NCBI GenBank assembly: GCA_045541915.1
Contig: JAZQJZ010000012.1
Location: 137,854-201,853, forward strand
DNA from: RGIG5579 sp045541915
Lineage (GTDB): Bacteria > Bacillota > Clostridia > Oscillospirales > SIG627
Length of the DNA stretch: 64,000 nucleotides
Direction: 5' to 3'
Shown here: positions 43,296 to 51,917 of the stretch, in pieces
Layout: every line of letters starts with the position of its first letter
Numbering within the stretch: the first letter of the stretch is position 1
Notes under the pieces: model-generated
What the model was told of the DNA's origin: nothing
The model's input: the letters and a program-made list of their open reading frames with translations, nothing else
Databases searched by the model: none
Position numbers and translations under genes: made by a program

Positions 43296-44705
43296 GTGTC
43301 CCAAAAATTCTCTCGCCACGATTTCAGAGGTTTTCTCAGAGGTCTGGAATGCACACTTGAGGTGGTTCTTCTCTGTGTTTTATACTACCATGTATGGAGA
43401 CATAGCTACGACAGCACCTTGTTCCTTTTCAAGGGCAAATACATTCTTGCAGGTGTTTACGGCATTCTGATCACTCTGTTCTTTGCCAATTTAGACGGTT
43501 TTCTGTTCGATCAGAGAAAGGCCATTGACATTGGTCTCGGACAGCTGATCGGTTTGTTCCTGGTGAACTTTATTACCTATTTTCAGCTTTGCCTGATCGC
43601 AAACAAAATGATCTCTCCTCTACCTATTATCCTTTTATTCTTTGCAGAGATGATCCTGGCGAGTTTTCTTATTTGGGTCTATAAACGGATCTATCATCGA
43701 TTCTTTGCTCCTCACAAGATGATTTTGGTCTACGGCAGTGACAATGCCGTTGAAATCAAGATCAAGATGGATGGCCGCAAGGACAAATACAACATCAAAA
43801 AGCTCATTTCCATCGACGAAGGATTTGACAAGGTCTGCAAGGAGATCTTAGAATACGATGCCGTCATTCTCAACGATCTTCCGGCACAGGTTCGAAACGA
43901 TCTGCTGAAGTATTGCTATCAAAGAGATCTGCGCACCTATGTAGTTCCCAAGATTTCCGATATTTTGATGCGTGGCGGTAAAAACATCAATCTGTTTGAC
44001 ACCCCTCTGATCTTCGTAGATAAAACCGGCATTTCCCTTTCCCAGCGGATTATCAAAAGAGCCATTGATATCATTTTCAGTTCCATTATTTTGCTGGTGG
44101 CATCCCCGATTCTTCTATTGGTTGCCATTGCCATTAAATTGGAGGACGGTGGCCCTGTTTTCTACAAACAGATGCGTATGACCATTGGCGGAAGAGAATT
44201 TGGTATTTTGAAATTCCGCAGTATGATCCCCAATGCCGAAAAGGCAACAGGCGCCGTGATCTCTGCCGGAGAAAGCGACCCCCGTATCACCAAAGTTGGC
44301 CATTTTGTCAGAAAAACCAGACTGGACGAGATTCCTCAGTTTATCAACATTCTCATGGGTGATATGAGTATCGTCGGTCCCCGGCCGGAGCGCAAGGTAT
44401 TTGTGGAGCAATTTTGTGAGGACATTCCCGAATTTGCATACCGTATGAAGGTAAAGGGCGGCTTAACCGGCTTTGCACAGATCTACGGAAAATACAACAC
44501 CAGTCCTTATGATAAATTGCGTCTGGACTTGATGTACATCGAAAACTATTCCCTGCAGCTTGATATTAAACTGATCATTTTGACGGTCAAGATCATGTTC
44601 ACCAAGGAAAGCACCGAAGGAACTGACGAAGCAAAAGAAACCCAGCAGCAAAAAGAAGAGCTTCTCAAGACGCTGCACCACGAGCAGGAAGAACATACAA
44701 AATAA
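43296..44705 (+). CDS. Polyprenyl-phosphate sugar-1-phosphate transferase (exopolysaccharide initiation)
   Basis: The 469-aa membrane enzyme has four N-terminal helices (about 15-125) and a nucleotide-binding-like middle domain. The bacterial sugar transferase domain (about 245-435) has a membrane hairpin RAIDIIFSSIILLVASPILLL, KFRSM, the catalytic-region RKTRLDEIPQF, and GDMSIVGPRPE. It attaches the first sugar phosphate to undecaprenyl phosphate. The start is GTG at 43296 after GAGG; upstream ATGs are out of frame or lie before the promoter. The C-terminal Glu/Gln/Lys tail is unusual. It is monocistronic, with no polysaccharide cluster nearby. Confidence 0.9.
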   Translation: MSQKFSRHDFRGFLRGLECTLEVVLLCVLYYHVWRHSYDSTLFLFKGKYILAGVYGILITLFFANLDGFLFDQRKAIDIGLGQLIGLFLVNFITYFQLCLIANKMISPLPIILLFFAEMILASFLIWVYKRIYHRFFAPHKMILVYGSDNAVEIKIKMDGRKDKYNIKKLISIDEGFDKVCKEILEYDAVILNDLPAQVRNDLLKYCYQRDLRTYVVPKISDILMRGGKNINLFDTPLIFVDKTGISLSQRIIKRAIDIIFSSIILLVASPILLLVAIAIKLEDGGPVFYKQMRMTIGGREFGILKFRSMIPNAEKATGAVISAGESDPRITKVGHFVRKTRLDEIPQFINILMGDMSIVGPRPERKVFVEQFCEDIPEFAYRMKVKGGLTGFAQIYGKYNTSPYDKLRLDLMYIENYSLQLDIKLIILTVKIMFTKESTEGTDEAKETQQQKEELLKTLHHEQEEHTK

Positions 44706-44725
44706 ATTATCATTTCAAGCAAAAT

Positions 44726-44760
44726 AAAAAAGCGAGATTGCATCTCGCTTTTTTGTTTTT
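44726..44760. terminator. Bidirectional terminator
   Basis: AAAAAAGCGAGA/TCTCGCTTTTTT between the convergent sugar transferase and GH28 genes. Confidence 0.85.
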
Positions 44761-44765
44761 TTGAT

Positions 44766-46055
44766 TTAAAAGTCGCAACGGAAGGTGGTGACGTTGGAGC
44801 ATTTGGAAAAATCGGCAATGCCGGACCAATTGGAAGAAACCTCTTCCGGAATACGGCAACGGACGTTTTCAAAGGTCAAATCCTTTGCTCCGTGGCCGCA
44901 GAACACATAGTCCCCTTTTTCGACAAGAGCAATCTCATCCAGAGGAATGTCTGAGGGGATCTGTTCCACGCTCATATCCCGAACAAAGATGCGGGAGATC
45001 ATACCGTCCTTTTCCGCTTCAAAAGCAGAACAGCAACGCGCCTTAGCAGAGAAGGAGGAAACGGTAACATCACGGATATAAGAGTCGTTCCACTGGGTTA
45101 GGCGCAGAGGGAAGGAGACGTTTTCAGCTACAATATTTTCAAATCGAAGGAAAGAAATGTTGGCATTTCCACTCTTTTTGTATGCCGTCATAATTTCCAG
45201 GGCGGTGCCGGCGCGAGGAACCACGAGATTGGAGAAGGTAGCATATCGAATGATACCGGTTCCCACGCCCACACGGACGGCACAAGCGGAGCAAGAGAGA
45301 ATGCAATTGGTAACCGTAACATATTCGCAAATGTTTTTCTTTTCCGGATCGGTGCTGGCCGCACAGCGAAGGGTAATAGCATCATCCCCAGTATCGATAA
45401 TGCAATCCGAAACCGTAACGAATCGGCTACTGTCAATATCAATTCCGTCGGTATTGGCACAAGTAGAGGCGTTTTTGATCTTCAAGCCTCGAACCTGAAC
45501 ATTTTCACATCCCCTGAGAAACAGCCCCCAACAAGGATAATTTTTCATATTAAAATCGGAAAAGCGAAGATTCTTGCAATCAATGATAGCCAAAAGCTGA
45601 CCCGGTCTTCCCTGCTCCTTATCCTTTGCCTTTCGGATGCCGCCAAAGCACCACATATATCGCAATGTTTTAGGCAAATGGGCAATCTCTTCGTAAAACA
45701 ATTCACCGTTTCCGTTGATGGTGCCGGGGCCGGTAATAGAAAAATCCTCTTTTTGATAGGCAATGATCAGATGCTTTCCCCGCCACTGCTCCACCACACT
45801 GCTTCGGTTTTCGGGATAAGCATCATCCGGATTGTAATCCGCAAAATCCGGGCTGGCAAGAAGAACAGCGCCTGCCTCCAGATGGAGTTCAATATGATCT
45901 TCCATATAAATGGTGCCAGAAACAAAGGTTCCGCAAGGAATGGAAACTCTTCCTCCGCCGGCGGCGGCAACATCAGAAATGGCATTCTGAATGGCCTTGG
46001 TATTCATGGTAACACCGTCAGCGACGGCGCCGTAATCTAAAATGGAAACGTTCAT
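44766..46055 (-). CDS. Glycoside hydrolase family 28 (polygalacturonase-like)
   Basis: A 429-aa right-handed beta-helix enzyme. The N terminus MNVSILDYGAVADGVTMNTKAIQNAI is typical of bacterial GH28. The catalytic region shows NTDGIDIDSS and DTGDDAITLR (Asp residues near 200-225), while the GHG block is replaced by SACAVRVG, as in exo-acting or rhamnogalacturonan-type members. No signal peptide, so it works on imported oligogalacturonide-like substrates. The start is ATG at 46055 after GAGGTGA. Substrate not determined. Confidence 0.88.
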   Translation of the reverse strand: MNVSILDYGAVADGVTMNTKAIQNAISDVAAAGGGRVSIPCGTFVSGTIYMEDHIELHLEAGAVLLASPDFADYNPDDAYPENRSSVVEQWRGKHLIIAYQKEDFSITGPGTINGNGELFYEEIAHLPKTLRYMWCFGGIRKAKDKEQGRPGQLLAIIDCKNLRFSDFNMKNYPCWGLFLRGCENVQVRGLKIKNASTCANTDGIDIDSSRFVTVSDCIIDTGDDAITLRCAASTDPEKKNICEYVTVTNCILSCSACAVRVGVGTGIIRYATFSNLVVPRAGTALEIMTAYKKSGNANISFLRFENIVAENVSFPLRLTQWNDSYIRDVTVSSFSAKARCCSAFEAEKDGMISRIFVRDMSVEQIPSDIPLDEIALVEKGDYVFCGHGAKDLTFENVRCRIPEEVSSNWSGIADFSKCSNVTTFRCDF

Positions 46056-46082
46056 AGTTTCACCTCGTCTTTTACTCCGATC

Positions 46083-46111
46083 ATTGTAGTCCAAAAAACT
46101 ATTTTTGTCAA
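46083..46111 (-). promoter_or_regulatory. Promoter of the GH28 gene
   Basis: On the minus strand TTGACA (46106-46111) and TACAAT (46083-46088) with a 17-bp spacer. Confidence 0.8.
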
Positions 46112-46119
46112 GCAAAAGA

Positions 46120-46146
46120 ACCTCTTTCTTTGCCTAGCATATACTG
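46120..46146 (+). promoter_or_regulatory. Possible mother-cell sigma (sigma-K/E-like) promoter
   Basis: AC (46120-46121), about 16 bp, then CATATACTG (46138-46146), close to the sigma-K form AC-N16-CATANNNTA and the sigma-E -10. No sigma-A -35 is found at the right distance. Weak evidence. Confidence 0.3.
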
Positions 46147-46211
46147 AAATTGGCGGCACAGGCGTGTCGCCGGAACTCAAAAAGAGCCAAGCAATAAGGA
46201 GATTATTTTCT

Positions 46212-47066
46212 ATGGCAATTTTTACCAATCAGGCAACCTTGACCTATAACAATACCGTGACCAATTCCAACATTGCCACGGGGGAAATCCTGGAGGTTCT
46301 TTCTGCCACCAAAACCGCTGTGACAGAGACCTATGGCCCGGATTCCGACATCACCTATGTGATCAGCATTGTAAACTCCGGGGCGACTGCAATTTCCGGG
46401 GTGACTGTCACGGACGACCTGGGGGCTTATACCGTCAATGATCTGACCGTCTATCCCCTCTCTTACACCCAGGGATCCGCGCGTCTTTTCATCAATGGCA
46501 TTTTGCAGACTCCGCCTACCGTTACAGGAGAAAACAATCTTGTGATCTCCGGCATTACTGTTCCGGCCGGCGGAAATTCCATTTTGATCTACGAAGCCTC
46601 CGTAACGGAATTTGCCCCGCTTGACCTTTCCTCCTTGATCACCAACACCGCAAGTATCACAGGAAACGGCGTAACTGCTCCTGTGGAGGTAAGCGAAACG
46701 GTGACCCCTGCTGAAAGCGTCGATCTCAGCATCACCAAAACCATCACTCCTGCAGTGGTGACGGAAAACAGCCGCATCACCTACACCTTTATCATTCAAA
46801 ATTTCGGCAATACACCGGCAGTGGCCACTGGTGGTGGCGTGGTTTCTGATACCTTCAACCCCATCCTTTCGGACCTTGCCGTAACACTGAACGGAAATAC
46901 TTTAGCAGAGGGTACCGGCTACGAATACAACGAGGGCACCGGACTGTTTACCACCGTTCCCGGTGTGATCACTGTTCCTGCCGCTACCTTTACCCAAAAT
47001 GCCGAAACCGGTGTTTGGGAGACTACTCCCGGCGTTACTGTGCTGACGGTTGTGGGCACCATCTGA
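46212..47066 (+). CDS. DUF11-repeat protein
   Basis: A 284-aa, Thr/Val/Ala-rich all-beta protein with two DUF11-like repeats: VLSATKTAVTETYGPDSDITYVISIVNSG (about 27-55) and VDLSITKTITPAVVTENSRITYTFIIQNFG (about 176-205). It begins MAIFTNQATLTYN without a signal peptide, sorting motif or membrane segment. Start at ATG after AAGGAG (10-nt spacing). DUF11 repeats usually build surface structures. Lacking a secretion signal, a spore-surface or mother-cell role is possible but unproven. Confidence 0.75.
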   Translation: MAIFTNQATLTYNNTVTNSNIATGEILEVLSATKTAVTETYGPDSDITYVISIVNSGATAISGVTVTDDLGAYTVNDLTVYPLSYTQGSARLFINGILQTPPTVTGENNLVISGITVPAGGNSILIYEASVTEFAPLDLSSLITNTASITGNGVTAPVEVSETVTPAESVDLSITKTITPAVVTENSRITYTFIIQNFGNTPAVATGGGVVSDTFNPILSDLAVTLNGNTLAEGTGYEYNEGTGLFTTVPGVITVPAATFTQNAETGVWETTPGVTVLTVVGTI

Positions 47067-47078
47067 GCGATTTTTCAC

Positions 47079-47122
47079 AAAAAAGATCCTTCTATGAAAA
47101 CAGAAGGATCTTTTTCTTTTTT
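47079..47122. terminator. Terminator after the DUF11 gene
   Basis: AAAAAGATCCTTCT/AGAAGGATCTTTTT stem with a T-rich tail; it overlaps the 3' end of the convergent minus-strand gene. Confidence 0.8.
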
Positions 47123-47367
47123 CGTTCGTTTTGGACAAGGGCAACACTCAAAAGGAAAAACTGTAAAAAGAGGATGCCGGCAGAAAAAGCGCTTTGCACC
47201 GCAAGAGGAAAAAGAAAATACACAATGGGAGCAAACAGCACCGCCACACAAAGATTGGCAAGACTTTCATTCACCAGGATCCGACGTTTTTTTCCATGAA
47301 GTGCTCTCCCCAAAAAGAAGAAAAAAAGCGGGCAAGCAAAATCAAGCAGAAATAATACTTCTTTCAC
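47092..47367 (-). CDS. Small unknown membrane protein
   Basis: A 91-aa protein with three hydrophobic helices (about 5-20, 35-58, 60-78) and a Lys-rich end. It starts at GTG with AGGAGG ten bases upstream and overlaps the VanZ 3' end by 26 bp, which supports it as a real, coupled gene. No family is recognised. Its 3' end runs into the shared terminator. Confidence 0.6.
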   Translation of the reverse strand: MKEVLFLLDFACPLFFFFLGRALHGKKRRILVNESLANLCVAVLFAPIVYFLFPLAVQSAFSAGILFLQFFLLSVALVQNERKKKKILLFS

Positions 47368-47833
47368 GGCGATTCTTCCTCCTTTCCCAAAAGGAAAATA
47401 CCAAGCCTCCTGCGCCGTATCCCATCAAGCAAGCAGAAAAATCTACCAAAACATCACTTAAGCTGGGATTTCTCCCCACTCCAAGGATCTGCAAATGCTC
47501 ATCAGCAAGGGCAGCAAAAAGGCAGGCAAACAAGATCTGACTGTACGCTTCCTTTTCTCTGATCCCCCGGCGGTGATGCACCGAAACAGTGAAGAGAAAG
47601 GCAAATACAAAGTACTCCAGCATATGCCCCACCTTAGCCACCACAGGGCTTTTCAACAGTTCCTCCACCGAAAGGTCCCGTTGCAGAAAAAACTCCAAAA
47701 CAGCCTCGACCGTTCCGAGGGCAAAGCCTTTGGTTTTTTCCACATCGGATGAATTTTTCAGGGAATTGGAAAAAATAAACAAAAGAGAACAGACAGTCAA
47801 AATGGGCAAAATCACCCGGAAATACCGTCTCAT
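47342..47833 (-). CDS. VanZ family protein
   Basis: A 163-aa VanZ-like membrane protein with helices at about 8-25, 70-86, 102-118 and 130-150. It has the family features KVGHMLEYFVFAFLFT (about 66-81), ADEHLQILGVGRNPSLSDVLVDFSA (about 114-138) and a nearby Gly-rich helix. VanZ proteins are linked to glycopeptide tolerance but most have unknown roles. It overlaps trmL by 4 bp. Confidence 0.9.
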   Translation of the reverse strand: MRRYFRVILPILTVCSLLFIFSNSLKNSSDVEKTKGFALGTVEAVLEFFLQRDLSVEELLKSPVVAKVGHMLEYFVFAFLFTVSVHHRRGIREKEAYSQILFACLFAALADEHLQILGVGRNPSLSDVLVDFSACLMGYGAGGLVFSFWERRKNRRERSIISA

Positions 47834-48333
47834 TCCGTCTCCCCTTTCAAAAAGCCTTCAGTGCAAAAGCCTTCAAAATTCCATTGGCGGAGCACCTCAT
47901 AGGTAGCGATGGCAACAGAATTGGAAAGATTGAGACTGCGAATGCGATCCAGCATAGGAAGGCGGAGGGCATGGGAGGCATTTTCCCGAATGATCTCCTC
48001 CGGCAAGCCACGGGTTTCCTTGCCAAAAAACAGATACACCTTTCCCTCATATTGGGGAGCGGTATAATTATTTTTTCCTTTGGTGGTAAAGTAATAGAAA
48101 TCCCCTTGATTTTTCTGATAGAAATCCTCCAGATTCGGATAGATCCTCAAATCCAAATACTGCCAATAATCCAAGCCTGCGCGTTTTAAGTAACGGTCGC
48201 TGATTTCAAAGCCAAAGGGCTCTATAAGGTGCAAAACTGCGCCGGTAGCGGCGCAGGTTCTTGCAATATTTCCAGTATTTTGGGGAATTTCAGGTTCCAC
48301 CAGAACAATGTTTAACTGTCTTTTTTCAGGCAT
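47830..48333 (-). CDS. trmL: tRNA (cytidine(34)-2'-O)-methyltransferase TrmL
   Basis: A 167-aa SPOUT methyltransferase that modifies the wobble base of tRNA-Leu. It has LNIVLVEPEIPQNTGNIARTCAATGA (about 6-31), a KETRGLPEEI loop (about 103-112) and LRLPMLDRIRSLNLSNSVAIATYE (about 121-144), the trefoil-knot SAM site. The start chosen at 48333 overlaps the acyl carrier protein gene by 8 bp; no strong ribosome binding site is visible, consistent with coupled translation. Confidence 0.93.
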   Translation of the reverse strand: MPEKRQLNIVLVEPEIPQNTGNIARTCAATGAVLHLIEPFGFEISDRYLKRAGLDYWQYLDLRIYPNLEDFYQKNQGDFYYFTTKGKNNYTAPQYEGKVYLFFGKETRGLPEEIIRENASHALRLPMLDRIRSLNLSNSVAIATYEVLRQWNFEGFCTEGFLKGETE

Positions 48334-48550
48334 GCTGGCTGATGTAATCGCAAAGGTCCTGAACGGTGAGGATACCGTGGACATCGTCTTCTTCAATCTC
48401 AGAGCCGAATTTTTCTTCGCAGATCACAATAAAGTCTGCAATTTCCAGAGAATTGAGCTTTAAATCATTGACAAATTCTGCTTCCGGGGTTACCAGAGCG
48501 GGATCCACGTCCATTTCTTCGGTCAGAATTTTCTTCAGTTCTTCAAACAT
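48326..48550 (-). CDS. Acyl carrier protein
   Basis: A 74-aa acidic four-helix protein. The phosphopantetheine site is at Ser34 in LKLNSLEIADF, where the canonical DSL is changed to NSL. It lies 21 bp after an AMP-forming acyl ligase gene, suggesting that the ligase charges this carrier rather than CoA. It is probably a specialised carrier, not the main fatty-acid ACP, because no fab genes are nearby. AGGAG precedes the ATG. Confidence 0.88.
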   Translation of the reverse strand: MFEELKKILTEEMDVDPALVTPEAEFVNDLKLNSLEIADFIVICEEKFGSEIEEDDVHGILTVQDLCDYISQHA

Positions 48551-48571
48551 TTTTTCTCTCTCCTATTGATA

Positions 48572-50314
48572 CTATTTCAGATTGTAACGAATAATCTTCT
48601 TGGAAGTATTCTTTTCAAACTCGGTACGGCGCATTTCAATGCCGCGAATTTGCTTAAAGGAAGGAAGGGACCGATTCAACTGGGCGATCTGTTCTTTGAT
48701 CTTATTGCCCACCTCGGTCAGGTTATCGCCCAGGCCCATTTCCGCAGCACGGGGCAGATCCGGGTAGATCAGCGCGGTAACCGAAACGGTGCCATCTTCA
48801 GATTTTCTACCAATAACCACACATTCTTTGATCAATTCAATTTTCCCCAGATATTCTTCGATCTCTTCGGGGAATACGTTCTTTCCGTTGTTTAAAACGA
48901 TGACATTTTTCTTTCTGCCGGTGATATAGATAAATCCGTCTTCATCCAAATATCCATAATCGCCGGTGCGGAACCAGGCACCGGAAAGAACTTCGTCGGT
49001 GGCTTCTTCGTCCTGGAAATACCCCTTCATAATATTGGGGCCTTTTACCACGATTTCGCCGATGAGTTTTCCGTCTTCCTCGTTTTCCACGTCGATCTTG
49101 ACGGAAACACCGGGAATGGCAGGGCCCACAGAACCGGGACGGTTATCATTCTCAGGACACACACTGATCAGAGGTGCGCACTCGGTGATGCCATAGCCCT
49201 GACACAAATGGATACCAAAATGTTCAAACTCCTTCACCATTTGAGGAGGCATCGGTGCGCCGCCGCAGATGATTCTTTTCAATCGGCCGCCGAACACATC
49301 CTGAACGGTCTTAAAGAGAATTTTTCTGGGGTCGATTTTCACCTTGCGCAAGACATCGCTCACGGCAATACTTCCGCGAAGGAGCTTATCCTTACCGCTT
49401 TTTCTGGCGGTATCCCAAATCTTGTTATAAATCGTGGTGACAAAAATCGGCACCAACACAAGACCGGTGGGTTTAAACAACTGAAAATTGCGAACCACGT
49501 GCTTAAGGGAATCGTTGATGCACACCGTTGCGCCAATGAAAAGACAGGTAAGAATGGAACAGGTCATTTCATAGGTGTGATGAATGGGAAGAACGGAAAC
49601 AATCACGTCCTCTTCCTCAAAGCCGGTGCACCGATAGGAAGCATTGACAGCGTGAATGATGTTCTTCTGGCAAAGCATCACGCCCTTGGAGGAACCGGTA
49701 GTGCCGGAGGTGAAGAGAATGGCGCACACCTTTTCCATATCCACAGGTGCACTGTCATAGCGCTCGGCCCCCTCTTCGATCAAGCGCCTTCCCAAATTGA
49801 GAAGATCCACAAAATCCACCATTCCTTTTTCCGGCTTGGCATCGTTGATGGTGGGTTCTTTTCCCGGGTCGATCTCTACAAAATACTCTACCGTGGGGAA
49901 GGAAGCTTCACTGTCTTCAAAATACTGACGGAATTTATGAGAAAACACCACGCAGTTGCATTTTGTTTTTTCCAAAAAACCACAAATAGCATCTCGGGAA
50001 AGCTCCCTGTCCAAAGGAACGATCACACCGCCGCAGATCACCGTGGCAAGATAGGTAATGATCCATTCCGGACTGGTTTCGCCGATGACCGCAACGGTCT
50101 TTCCAGCCAAATCCAATTCGAAAAATGCTTCACCGAGGGCTCGGATTCTCTCTTCCAGGCCGGCATAAGTCAAGGACTCCAAGCCGCCGGCTCGTTTATA
50201 TACCAGGTAATCCTTTTCCGGCAAGCGAGCTGCCGAATTGGCAACCATACTGCGAAAGTCGAACGCCGGTTCCACGATCGCCTTACGATTTCTTGCTTCT
50301 ATATAATTTGCCAT
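48572..50314 (-). CDS. AMP-dependent acyl ligase (fatty acid-CoA or acyl-ACP ligase)
   Basis: A 580-aa ANL-superfamily enzyme: ILFTSGTTGSSKGVM (AMP loop, about 187-201), YGITECAPLIS (about 372-382), GDYGYLDEDGFIYITGRKKNVI (about 450-471) and the C-terminal Lys region KNTSKKIIRY. The N terminus FRSMVANSAARLPEKDYLVYKR is typical of long-chain fatty acyl ligases. The start is ATG at 50314 after AGAGGA. It is the first gene of an operon with acyl carrier protein, trmL, vanZ and a small membrane protein. Confidence 0.88.
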   Translation of the reverse strand: MANYIEARNRKAIVEPAFDFRSMVANSAARLPEKDYLVYKRAGGLESLTYAGLEERIRALGEAFFELDLAGKTVAVIGETSPEWIITYLATVICGGVIVPLDRELSRDAICGFLEKTKCNCVVFSHKFRQYFEDSEASFPTVEYFVEIDPGKEPTINDAKPEKGMVDFVDLLNLGRRLIEEGAERYDSAPVDMEKVCAILFTSGTTGSSKGVMLCQKNIIHAVNASYRCTGFEEEDVIVSVLPIHHTYEMTCSILTCLFIGATVCINDSLKHVVRNFQLFKPTGLVLVPIFVTTIYNKIWDTARKSGKDKLLRGSIAVSDVLRKVKIDPRKILFKTVQDVFGGRLKRIICGGAPMPPQMVKEFEHFGIHLCQGYGITECAPLISVCPENDNRPGSVGPAIPGVSVKIDVENEEDGKLIGEIVVKGPNIMKGYFQDEEATDEVLSGAWFRTGDYGYLDEDGFIYITGRKKNVIVLNNGKNVFPEEIEEYLGKIELIKECVVIGRKSEDGTVSVTALIYPDLPRAAEMGLGDNLTEVGNKIKEQIAQLNRSLPSFKQIRGIEMRRTEFEKNTSKKIIRYNLK

Positions 50315-50348
50315 ATCAATCCTCTTTTTCAAAAAATGGGCAGACCAG

Positions 50349-50377
50349 ATTATACTGCAAAATTGTTGATTTGTCAA
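50349..50377 (-). promoter_or_regulatory. Promoter of the acyl ligase operon
   Basis: On the minus strand TTGACA (50372-50377) and TATAAT (50349-50354) with a 17-bp spacer, both perfect. Confidence 0.9.
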
Positions 50378-50386
50378 CCAGCCGTA

Positions 50387-50944
50387 TTATAACTGACTGT
50401 TCTCCGCGCGCTGGATCAAGCTTACGGTTTTGGCGCGAAAACTCTCCAGATCGCCATCGTTCAGCAGAAAAATATCCGCCATGGCGATGGGGCCGCCCTT
50501 TTCCATATTCTCGATTTCAGCGATATCACGGCTCTCTGCCTGCTGGGGCGTCAAGGGGCGCACCACCCGCTGGGAAATTCTTTCATAGCGCTCTTTCCGA
50601 TCTGCCACAATGGCAACCACGGTCAAATTTTCCCCAAAGGCTTCCCGGAGCACCTTCCACTCCGACCAGGAATAAAGACCATCCAAGCAAACATGGCTGG
50701 ACTTTAACTTTTCACGGATCTCATCCTTTAACAAAATGGCAAAGGCTGCAGGTCCGTACGTTTTTCTCAATTCCTCCCGCACCGCACGCTCATTCTGTTC
50801 GTTTCGTTCAAGGCCGCGCTTTTCAAGTTCACGCATGGTAACGCCGCCGAAATAAACATATTCCCATCCGCAGGATTTGAATTCTTCACAGCAAACACTC
50901 TTGCCACTGCCGCACATTCCAACCAAAGCGATCACTCGATTCAT
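50387..50944 (-). CDS. Dephospho-CoA-kinase-like P-loop protein
   Basis: The 185-aa P-loop NTPase has ALVGMCGSGKSVCCEEF (about 5-21) and a central LDGLYSWSEW (about 86-95), and looks like the CoaE/nucleoside-kinase group. The expected CoaE substrate motifs are only partly visible, so it may be a divergent paralogue acting on another small molecule. The start is ATG at 50944 after AAAGGAG. It is transcribed just upstream of the acyl ligase operon but has no clear terminator in between. Confidence 0.7.
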   Translation of the reverse strand: MNRVIALVGMCGSGKSVCCEEFKSCGWEYVYFGGVTMRELEKRGLERNEQNERAVREELRKTYGPAAFAILLKDEIREKLKSSHVCLDGLYSWSEWKVLREAFGENLTVVAIVADRKERYERISQRVVRPLTPQQAESRDIAEIENMEKGGPIAMADIFLLNDGDLESFRAKTVSLIQRAENSQL

Positions 50945-51037
50945 AGCACAACTCCTTTCATACATTTTTTATTTTACTCCATAACGGTATAAAAAATCAA
51001 GTATTCTGGCAAAAAAACAAATCCCCTTTTTCTTTTC

Positions 51038-51066
51038 TTGACTTTTTCCTCGAACTATTATACAGT
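51038..51066 (+). promoter_or_regulatory. Promoter of nth
   Basis: TTGACT (51038-51043) and TACAGT (51061-51066), 17-bp spacer; a near-palindrome ATTATACAGTGTAAT overlaps the -10. Confidence 0.5.
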
Positions 51067-51095
51067 GTAATCAAAGAAAATCAAGGAGAAAAAGC

Positions 51096-51752
51096 GTGAA
51101 AAAACTCACCTGTCCGGCCCTTTCTTCCCTTCCGAAAAAAAAGAAGGAAAGAGCCGAGGCCATTGGAAAAAAATTAAAAAGAATTTATCCGGAGGCACAG
51201 TGTGCGCTGGAATTTCACGGTGATCCGTTCCGCCTTTTGGTAATGGCGCGGCTTTCTGCGCAGTGCACGGATAAACGGGTCAATCAGGTTTCGGAATCCT
51301 TGTTTCAGACATACCCGGATGCCGCCGCCTTTGCCGCTGCAAAGCCGGAAGAATTGGAAGAGGCGGTACGACCTTGCGGTCTTTACCGCACCAAGGCAAA
51401 GCAGATCCGGGAAATGTCCCTACAGATCGTAAATGAGTTTGGCGGTGTGGTTCCCTCGGATAAAGAAACGCTTCTTTCTCTGCCGGGGGTGGGTGAAAAG
51501 ATCGCCAATCTGATGCTTGGCGATGTTTTCGGTGATCCGCACATTGTGGCAGATACCCACTGCATTCGCCTTTCCGGAAGATTTCGCTTAAGCGCCAGCC
51601 AGAATCCTTCCATCGTCACCCGTGACCTGGAAAAGCTTGTGGAAAAGAAAGAGCAGGCGGATTTTTGCCATCGACTGATCACCTTAGGCCGCGATTTTTG
51701 CCGGGCACAAAACCCGGACTGTCAAAACTGTCCGCTTTCAAAGGATGCCTGA
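51096..51752 (+). CDS. nth: Endonuclease III with incomplete iron-sulfur motif
   Basis: A 218-aa base-excision repair glycosylase/AP lyase. The helix-hairpin-helix LPGVGEKIANLML (about 129-141, catalytic Lys) and VADTHCIRLSGRF (catalytic Asp near 152) are intact. The C-terminal [4Fe-4S] motif normally reads C-x6-C-x2-C-x5-C. Here Cys202, Cys209 and Cys212 are present, but the fourth position is Ala218, the last residue. The stop codon lies inside the terminator hairpin. Start is GTG after AAGGAG. Confidence 0.92.
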   Translation: MKKLTCPALSSLPKKKKERAEAIGKKLKRIYPEAQCALEFHGDPFRLLVMARLSAQCTDKRVNQVSESLFQTYPDAAAFAAAKPEELEEAVRPCGLYRTKAKQIREMSLQIVNEFGGVVPSDKETLLSLPGVGEKIANLMLGDVFGDPHIVADTHCIRLSGRFRLSASQNPSIVTRDLEKLVEKKEQADFCHRLITLGRDFCRAQNPDCQNCPLSKDA

Positions 51753-51768
51753 CGGCGTCCTTTTTTTC
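51740..51768 (+). terminator. Terminator of nth overlapping its last codons
   Basis: GGATGCC/GGCGTCC stem (one G-T wobble) with loop TGAC, followed by seven T residues. The loop contains the nth stop codon. Confidence 0.85.
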
Positions 51769-51880
51769 ATTGCCTTCATTGCAACTACACGAAAAATCGC
51801 ACGTTTTAACTTTAAAATATAAGGAAAAAGCTGTGTGAATTGTGCACAAAAAAAGTCCATAAGCTTCTCTATTTTATCCA

Positions 51881-51909
51881 TTGTTTATATAATGAGAAAA
51901 TGTTATAAT
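51881..51909 (+). promoter_or_regulatory. Promoter of the DUF4886 gene
   Basis: TTGTTT (51881-51886) and a perfect TATAAT (51904-51909), 17-bp spacer. Confidence 0.65.
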
Positions 51910-51917
51910 TTTCTTAA

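Noticed and set aside
49208..50392. 394-aa plus-strand open frame opposite the acyl ligase
   Set aside because: Antisense to a well conserved ANL enzyme; no ribosome binding site.
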